DNA from: Methanobrevibacter cuticularis | GTDB lineage: Archaea; Methanobacteriota; Methanobacteria; Methanobacteriales; Methanobacteriaceae | Length of the DNA stretch: 64,000 nucleotides | Direction: 5' to 3' | Assembly (NCBI RefSeq): GCF_001639285.1 | Contig: NZ_LWMW01000098.1 | Span: 1 to 64,000, forward strand | Part shown: positions 58,610 through 64,000 of the stretch, in pieces | Layout: each line of letters begins with the position of its first letter | Position numbering within the stretch: position 1 is the stretch's first letter | Program-made: the position numbers and the translations under genes | Notes under the pieces: model-generated | The model's input: the letters and a program-made list of their open reading frames with translations, nothing else | The model's database searches: none | Told to the model about the DNA's origin: nothing

Positions 58610-59527
58610 TTAATCGTTGTCTTTGTTTACAGGCATTTTTTCTTCATATATTTCAATAGCTCCATAAGGACATTCTTTAATGCAAATTTCACAAACACCA
58701 CATGAACCAGGATCGATTTTTGCTTTACCATTATCATCTAAATATATTGTTTCATCACCAGTCAATACATTTGGACAAGAATTTAAACAGATATTATCAC
58801 ATTCTTCTAATCCTTCACAAACTTCTTCATCAACTATTGCTGATTTATAGGTGAAACCAATTGCTCTTTTTATAGCTTCTTTTGTTTTGTATGTAGCTAA
58901 ATGGAGAATAGTATCTCCTGTATTATTGTCACTTGCCATCGATGCAGAACAAGGGAAATTATGAAGCTTGTTGTTTGCTTCAAATTCAGCATCTTTAGTT
59001 GATATTCCTACTAAATTTTCAGCTATAAATGGGCTAGATCCACAAGGAGTTCCTCTTATAACTTCTATTGAATTTATTTCATCATTAGCTTCAATTTTGA
59101 ATTTTGGTTTTCCAAGTACCTTTGCAAACTCATCTATATACTTATCACCGATAGGAAGGAGAGAACAAAATGGTTTTGGAAATAGAATAGCTACATCATC
59201 ATTTAAAGAGCTTTTAATCTCATTTTGAAGTCCAATAGGGATTTGTTTGGGATGATTTGTAGGCACAATCACAGATTTGGCTCCAGATTTTTCAATAATA
59301 GCTGGAATTACCATATTTATATCTCCATGTATCCCAGTAGCTATTATTAAATCTGCTTCTGGGATATTTTCAGGTATATATTCACTGATATCATCAATAA
59401 ATTCTGGTACTTCATCTTTAGAAGGAAATTCATGTATCCCAACAATATTTGCTGCAAATCCTTGACTAGCTATTCCATTAACTATTTTTGATCCATATTC
59501 TCCTGAACTAATTATAAAAATTTTCAT
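58610..59527 (-). CDS. DUF166 family protein with ferredoxin domain
   Basis: A 305-residue methanogen protein of the DUF166 family. The N-terminal part (FIISSGEYGSKIVNGIASQG, TGIHGDINMVIPAI) is Rossmann-like. Conserved Cys occur in RGTPCGSSPF and HNFPCSASM. The C-terminus carries two iron-sulfur motifs, CEGLEECDNICLNSCPN and CGVCEICIKECPYGAIEI. Some members are annotated as thymidylate-synthase-like, but their reaction is not settled. The two ferredoxin motifs indicate electron transfer. GGGGATAGA just before the ATG is the ribosome site. Confidence 0.88.
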   Translation of the reverse strand: MKIFIISSGEYGSKIVNGIASQGFAANIVGIHEFPSKDEVPEFIDDISEYIPENIPEADLIIATGIHGDINMVIPAIIEKSGAKSVIVPTNHPKQIPIGLQNEIKSSLNDDVAILFPKPFCSLLPIGDKYIDEFAKVLGKPKFKIEANDEINSIEVIRGTPCGSSPFIAENLVGISTKDAEFEANNKLHNFPCSASMASDNNTGDTILHLATYKTKEAIKRAIGFTYKSAIVDEEVCEGLEECDNICLNSCPNVLTGDETIYLDDNGKAKIDPGSCGVCEICIKECPYGAIEIYEEKMPVNKDND

Positions 59528-59846
59528 TCTATCCCCTCATACTGTTTATTGTGATTTTTAAACTCTCATAACTATAATCTTCTAATTATGATGATTTATT
59601 TCTAATTAAAATAGAAGATTTGAAATTATCAAGAGTATTCTTATAATAGTTTTATATTAATATTTTCTATTAATATCTTTCTATTGATATCATAATTTTT
59701 TATTTTTATTTAAATTTTATAATTTCACCTTATTTCTGTTATTTCATAACAAAATCATGTTTTCATTGCAAAATAATTAAATAATAACAGTATGGATGTT
59801 AAAAAATAGTAATACTTTTTAATATTAAACTAGAAAGAATTAATCG
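59528..59846. other. Divergent promoter region
   Basis: About 320 bases of AT-rich sequence between the divergent DUF166 and pilin-like genes. No gene or clear element is seen beyond what two promoters would need. Confidence 0.45.
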
Positions 59847-60287
59847 ATGAATTCAAGAGGATTGGTTACAGTTGATTTTGTATTTACATTATTTTTAACT
59901 TTATTAATAGCTATGACTACTTTAAGTTTCTTTGTAAATACATTGGATAATGAGAAAATTATTGAAGAAGAAGTAAATTTTAGATTGTTAATTGATAAAA
60001 TAGCTAATTCTATAAATCAAGTGAATTCTAATGAAGTTGGGAATATAAAAGAGGTAAAAATTCCAAATAATCTTTCTAAGATGAATTATAATCTCATAGT
60101 CAAAAAAAATAAAGTAATTTTCATATCCAATAATAAGAAAGGAGAATCAACTATATTTCCAGTAAGATTAGCAGATTTTAATAACAATACTCTAGAGGAA
60201 ATAAGATTGAATTCTGGTGAAGCTTATAAAATTAAGAAATCTATGGATGATAACAATATTTCTATGATCCAAATTTATAGGATTTAA
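59847..60287 (+). CDS. Pilin-like protein with N-terminal hydrophobic helix
   Basis: A 146-residue protein with a short basic start (MNSRGLVTVDFVFTLFLTLL) leading into one long hydrophobic helix, the layout of archaeal type IV pilin-like proteins. An Arg-Gly before the helix would be the cleavage region, though the usual Q-x-x-x-E-F/Y is only loosely met (VTVDF). The rest is a soluble domain of beta character. It precedes a clearer pilin gene on the same strand, so the two may be parts of one surface filament or of its assembly. Confidence 0.65.
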   Translation: MNSRGLVTVDFVFTLFLTLLIAMTTLSFFVNTLDNEKIIEEEVNFRLLIDKIANSINQVNSNEVGNIKEVKIPNNLSKMNYNLIVKKNKVIFISNNKKGESTIFPVRLADFNNNTLEEIRLNSGEAYKIKKSMDDNNISMIQIYRI

Positions 60288-60360
60288 TGTAGTTCTGTGA
60301 TTAATTTTTCCGTGTTTTAATCTACTAGCTATTTACTTCAATTTTATAGTTGGATTGATT

Positions 60361-60435
60361 ATCAAAATTGTAAGATAGTGGATTTGTTTGTTAAAATTGT
60401 AAGATAGTGGATTTTGTTTGTTAAAGTTGTAAGAT
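60361..60435. repeat. Short tandem repeat, about 30 bp x 2.5
   Basis: AAAATTGTAAGATAGTGGAT recurs at about 60364 and 60393, with a variant copy at 60423. It is located just upstream of the second pilin gene. Confidence 0.8.
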
Positions 60436-60452
60436 AAGTAAGGTTATAAAAG

Positions 60453-60971
60453 ATGAATTTAAATAGAAATTTAAGAAATGATAACAAAGGGCAGGTAACC
60501 ATAGAGTTTTTACTTTTAATATCTTTTAGTTTAGTTTTAATATTTTTATTAGCTAATTCTTTAAGTTATGAAACTGATATCAACTTAGCTATGGCTGCTG
60601 CAAGAGAAGGGATAAGTTTTGGATCAACAGAAAATAAAATAGCTATTTATGATGATGATGCATATACTAAGTATTCACTTAATAAAACTCCTTTGACTCA
60701 TAACAATGCAATTACAATAATAAAGATAGAAAAATTAAATAGAGGTTTTGATGATAGATACAATAGAACAAGTATTCAAATCAGAGCATATGCATCATCA
60801 CCAACCTTGACCTCAAGAGAAGATAGAGTTTCAGCAGGAGATCGAATGAATTATAATATTAGAAAAAGCATAGCTGTGACATTCAACACTACAAAATTAA
60901 GTAATTCTTTATATAACCCTTGCTTTTCAAATCAGCATGTTTTCACTACGGCCAATGTTCAATGGGTTTAA
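60453..60971 (+). CDS. Pilin-like protein with class III signal peptide
   Basis: A 172-residue protein. NDNKGQVTIEFLLLISFSLV is a class III signal: a charged start, cleavage after Lys-Gly-type residues, then Q-x-x-x-E-F and a long hydrophobic helix. Such prepilins are cut by an EppA-type peptidase and assemble into fibres or adhesion structures. The mature domain has RGFDDRYNRTSIQIRAYA. It probably works with the pilin-like gene 165 bases upstream. No assembly ATPase is present in this window. Confidence 0.8.
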   Translation: MNLNRNLRNDNKGQVTIEFLLLISFSLVLIFLLANSLSYETDINLAMAAAREGISFGSTENKIAIYDDDAYTKYSLNKTPLTHNNAITIIKIEKLNRGFDDRYNRTSIQIRAYASSPTLTSREDRVSAGDRMNYNIRKSIAVTFNTTKLSNSLYNPCFSNQHVFTTANVQWV

Positions 60972-61061
60972 ATCAACTAAGAAAATGAATAGGATACATG
61001 AATAGTCTGATTTTTTAAGAATAAGATATTGATCATGCGATTATACTTAAAAAATACCATC

Positions 61062-61121
61062 ATGAGAAGGAAATGGTGATCTACAGTAAGAGGTTGTAAT
61101 AAATTGAGCTTTCCTCCTCAT
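61062..61121. ncRNA. Candidate structured RNA: long stem in a gene-free gap
   Basis: ATGAGAAGGAAA (61062-61073) pairs with TTTCCTCCTCAT (61110-61121): twelve positions with one A-C mismatch, and a 36-base loop. It is much less AT-rich than the rest of 60972-61385. It could be a small RNA, a terminator for the pilin genes, or a leader element. No known family is recognised. Confidence 0.35.
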
Positions 61122-61385
61122 AACAATATTAATTACACATATGTACTAGCATACATGAAGATAATTTATTTCATGTTTCTACTATATTAATATTTCTATT
61201 AATATGAAAAACAATACATTTTGTCATTAAATAGACAATGATTAGTTAAAATTTGTACTTAAAAAATAAATTATAAATAATTATATGATATTATATAAAA
61301 TTTTATTAAATAGTTCATAGATAAAAACTCATATAAAAATTTAATAAATATCATAAAGTAAATATAATGAAAATAGGAGATAGTT

Positions 61386-62240
61386 GTGGAAAAAGAACTA
61401 TACTATGAGGAAGAAGGAAAGGATAACAAAGAAACAATAATTTTTATCCACAGTAATTTTCTTAGTAATTGGATTTGGAAAAATCAAAGGAGTTATTTTA
61501 ATAATAGCTATCATTGTGTATACATTGACCTGCCTAAACATGGAAATAGCTCTTTTAAAGAAGAATTTTCAATTAAAGATTCAGCTATTCTCATAAAAGA
61601 ACTAATTGAGAAAATAGCTAAAAATAAGAAAGCACATTTAGTGGGAGTTTCATTAGGTGGACAAATAATTTTATATATTCTATCTAAATATCCTGAAGTG
61701 ATAGATAACGCTGTTATAACTGGAGTGAATCTAAAGGCAACTCATGATAAAGATGATAAAATAGCTAATTTGATAAATTCACAAAAAGAAAGAAAAATAG
61801 ACAATTTATTAACTCTTGTGAATCAACTGCAAGAAGATATTTTAGGTGATAAAAGTCCAGATTTTATTATAAAAGCTTATTTAGCTGAATATGGATTACA
61901 AAAAGAATATTATAAAGAACTTAAAGAATCCATTGAAAATAGTAATAACAGTCTAATTTCAATCACAAAAGAATCACTAAAATTTAAATTCTCAAAACCT
62001 AATTCTATTAAAAATAAGAATCTTTTAGTATTATTTGGAACTAAAGAATATCCAAAAATAGTTAAATCAGCTGAATTAATAAAAGAAACATTTCCTGAAG
62101 CTCAAATATTCAATGTCTATAGAGCTATTCACTTATGGAATATAATAGATTATGAATGGTTCAATGAAATTCTAATGGAGTTTTTAACTAAAAAATGCCT
62201 TTCACTTAATGAAAAACCCTATTTAAAACGATTCAAATAG
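61386..62240 (+). CDS. Alpha/beta hydrolase
   Basis: A 284-residue alpha/beta-hydrolase-fold protein. The oxyanion region is IFIHSNFLSNWIW, the nucleophile elbow is HLVGVSLGGQIILYIL (G-x-S-x-G), and the catalytic His is probably in VYRAIHLWNIIDYEW near the C-terminus. The substrate is unknown. The start is GTG at 61386 with AGGAGATAGTT as ribosome site. It is a single gene with a minisatellite just after its stop. Confidence 0.88.
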   Translation: MEKELYYEEEGKDNKETIIFIHSNFLSNWIWKNQRSYFNNSYHCVYIDLPKHGNSSFKEEFSIKDSAILIKELIEKIAKNKKAHLVGVSLGGQIILYILSKYPEVIDNAVITGVNLKATHDKDDKIANLINSQKERKIDNLLTLVNQLQEDILGDKSPDFIIKAYLAEYGLQKEYYKELKESIENSNNSLISITKESLKFKFSKPNSIKNKNLLVLFGTKEYPKIVKSAELIKETFPEAQIFNVYRAIHLWNIIDYEWFNEILMEFLTKKCLSLNEKPYLKRFK

Positions 62241-62262
62241 GTATATTATAATAAATTGCTAT

Positions 62263-62436
62263 TTTTTAATTAAATATCTATGGTATATTCAATGGCTATT
62301 TTATGTTTTAATTAAATATCTATGGTATATTTAATGGATATTTTATGTTTTAATTAAATATCTATGGTATATTTAATGGTTATTTTATGTTTTAATTAAA
62401 TATCTATGGTATATTTAATGGCTATTTTATGTTTTA
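62263..62436. repeat. Minisatellite, 42 bp x 4
   Basis: Units at an exact 42-bp period (TATCTATGG at 62275, 62317, 62359 and 62401), with core TTAATTAAATATCTATGGTA. It follows the hydrolase stop directly. The remainder of the gap to about 63000 is AT-rich with no gene. Confidence 0.94.
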
Positions 62437-63004
62437 ATAATTACATTATATTGTATTATTTTGTATTTTTATCTAAAATGGGTATTATAGTGTTGGACAA
62501 AACTTCTCAAAATTATAATATTTTTAAATATTCATATTATCATTATTTTTATAAATAAAAGAATTTTAACGATTAAAAATTTAATATTATTTTTAAATCA
62601 AATGTCTAGGACTATAACACTAATTAATGGTTAATTAAAAAGTATTTTATTTGTATATTTGACTTCTTTTGTCAATTTAATGAAAAATGATAAAAAATTT
62701 TTATAATCTTTTATAAATTTTTATAAAGTTAATTATATAAAACAATTTAATATATTTTTTTATAGAAGAATTTAAGCTTTTTTAATTAGACAGTATAAGT
62801 TTATTTTTCTTCATTTTCCTTTTTTTTTTAAAAGGTGCTATTATTTGAAAATGTATTTTTGTTTATATAGGGTTTTGTGAGCCTTTTGTTTTTGAGTTAA
62901 GTTTATATAGTGATTGCTCATTAATATATTAGCATGCTTTATAATCACATACTAATAATTTTTGAATGATTTTCATGAACTTTAATAATTGAAAATATTT
63001 AGAT

Positions 63005-63195
63005 AAAAAGGATTCTTTTGTTTTAGTATTTTTGCTATTTTCAGTTTTTATGATCTTATTGTCTATTCATTCTGTTAATGGAGTTTATATTAAAGATTTA
63101 GGGGTTGTAATGCAGATATTAATAATTCTATTTCCGTGAACAATAATAATGTTCCTAATTTTATTAAAGCTCCAAAAACATTCTTGTATTTTTAA
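63005..63195 (+). pseudogene. Decayed secreted protein fragment
   Basis: A signal-peptide-like stretch, LVFLLFSVFMILLSIHSVNG, followed by VYIKDLG, runs into a frameshift near 63107. The next frame continues ADINNSISVNNNNVPNFIK to a stop. There is no start codon. The Asn-rich tail suggests a former adhesin-like protein, immediately upstream of an intact one. Confidence 0.5.
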
Positions 63196-63251
63196 TTAGT
63201 CGCTGTATTTTCAATTAATTATTATATATTAAATTTAAGAAGGAATTCAAA

Positions 63252-64000
63252 ATGAAATTTAAAATGTTATGTGTTTTATTGTTATTTTTATTGACTTTAA
63301 TTATGGCAGGGTCTGTTTCAGCTACAGAATATAAAGTAAATGTTGGAAATTCTACTACCGATATAGATAATATTATTAATACGATGAATCCGACAGATAC
63401 TCTTTTTTTCGAAGATGGCGTTTATCAAAACAAAACTGTCAGTATTAATAAAAACAATATTACTTTAACAGCCAATAGGGGGAAAGTACTTTTTAATGGT
63501 TCTGGAATATCTTATGAAGAAAGTGCTTTTAGTTTAAGTGGAAGTTATATTACTATTGAAAATATTAATATTAGTAATTATTATAATGGAATTTCAGTTT
63601 CTTCAGGACATAATACTATTAAAAACTGTGATTTGCAGTACAATGAAAATGGGATTAATGCAAGTGGGAATTTTAACACTATATTGAGCGTTATTAGCTC
63701 TAATAATAAAAACAATGGTATTCTGATAGTTGGAAGCGACAATATCGTTTCTGATTGTAGGATCTATGCTAACTATGATGGATTGTGGATTGTTGGTAAT
63801 CGCAACAAAATTTCAAACATAAGTTCCTATGATAATAAATATCTTTATGATACCACCTATGGAATTTTTATCTATGGAAATGATAATCTTATTTCTAATT
63901 TCACTTCTTATAATAATTCTATGGGAATATCTGTTGAAGGGAGTTATAATTCCCTTAGAAATGGGAACACATATTTTAATTCTGTAGGAATAAGTATTGA
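63252..64000 (+). CDS. Adhesin-like beta-helix protein, partial (runs off the right edge)
   Basis: About 250 codons are present and the frame is open at the window end. A signal peptide (MLCVLLLFLLTLIMAGSVSA) is followed by right-handed beta-helix repeats such as NYYNGISVSSGHNTIKNCDL, NNGILIVGSDNIVSDCRIY and GIFIYGNDNLISNFTSY, close to the NosD/periplasmic-copper-binding type. The repeats are longer and less Asn/Thr-rich than those of the protein at 26068. AGAAGGA lies just before the ATG. It is a probable cell-surface protein; anchoring domains would lie beyond the window. Confidence 0.85.
   Translation, partial: MKFKMLCVLLLFLLTLIMAGSVSATEYKVNVGNSTTDIDNIINTMNPTDTLFFEDGVYQNKTVSINKNNITLTANRGKVLFNGSGISYEESAFSLSGSYITIENINISNYYNGISVSSGHNTIKNCDLQYNENGINASGNFNTILSVISSNNKNNGILIVGSDNIVSDCRIYANYDGLWIVGNRNKISNISSYDNKYLYDTTYGIFIYGNDNLISNFTSYNNSMGISVEGSYNSLRNGNTYFNSVGISI

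Overview
The window looks like a piece of a very AT-rich methanogen chromosome, most likely a gut-type Methanobacteriales archaeon close to Methanobrevibacter. The evidence is gene content: heterodisulfide reductase HdrA, the F420 gene cofC, archaeal sn-glycerol-1-phosphate dehydrogenase (egsA), RadA and a multi-OB-fold RPA, archaeal-type ProS, UPF0179, DUF166, class III signal-peptide pilins and beta-helix adhesin-like proteins. Intergenic regions are long and full of minisatellites.

Layout. (1) 1-18862 is a cell-surface polymer locus. It holds an acyltransferase remnant, an alpha/beta-hydrolase-like protein, a giant GT2-GT2-LicD protein with a divergent LicC-like nucleotidyltransferase, a three-module GT2 protein, a TarI/TarJ pair (CDP-ribitol synthesis), a TagG/TagH-type ABC exporter, a TagF/TarL-family polyol-phosphate transferase, two GT2 enzymes and a WbaP-type priming sugar transferase. 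Together they read as a teichoic-acid-like, polyol-phosphate glycan pathway in an archaeon. (2) 19929-24445 has RPA, radA and an AEC permease. (3) 24480-29290 has a decayed Rpn-type transposase, a 13-G tract, a large adhesin-like protein and a miniature transposon. (4) 29780-42127 is mostly housekeeping: hdrA, glyA, a flavoprotein, DUF192, thiD, cofC, proS, egsA, UPF0179, rpiA.

(5) 42130-57240 is an accessory island. A 37-bp CRISPR-repeat-like sequence occurs six times in one orientation. Two copies are 37 bp apart, as in a real CRISPR array; the others are separated by 0.9-2.4 kb of small genes, several of which are cut exactly at the repeat edge. The island also has a three-gene HEPN cassette, a VapC fragment, an AAA/DUF4143 ATPase and a type III restriction-modification system. 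The mod gene of that system carries a 13-G tract which, in the state shown, throws the conserved N-terminus out of frame, so it is apparently phase-OFF. (6) 57524-64000 has cbiF, DUF166, two pilin-like genes, a hydrolase and the start of a second adhesin-like gene.

The points most worth following up are the phase-variable type III R-M system, the CRISPR-like repeats acting as gene-fragment boundaries, and the archaeal teichoic-acid-like locus.
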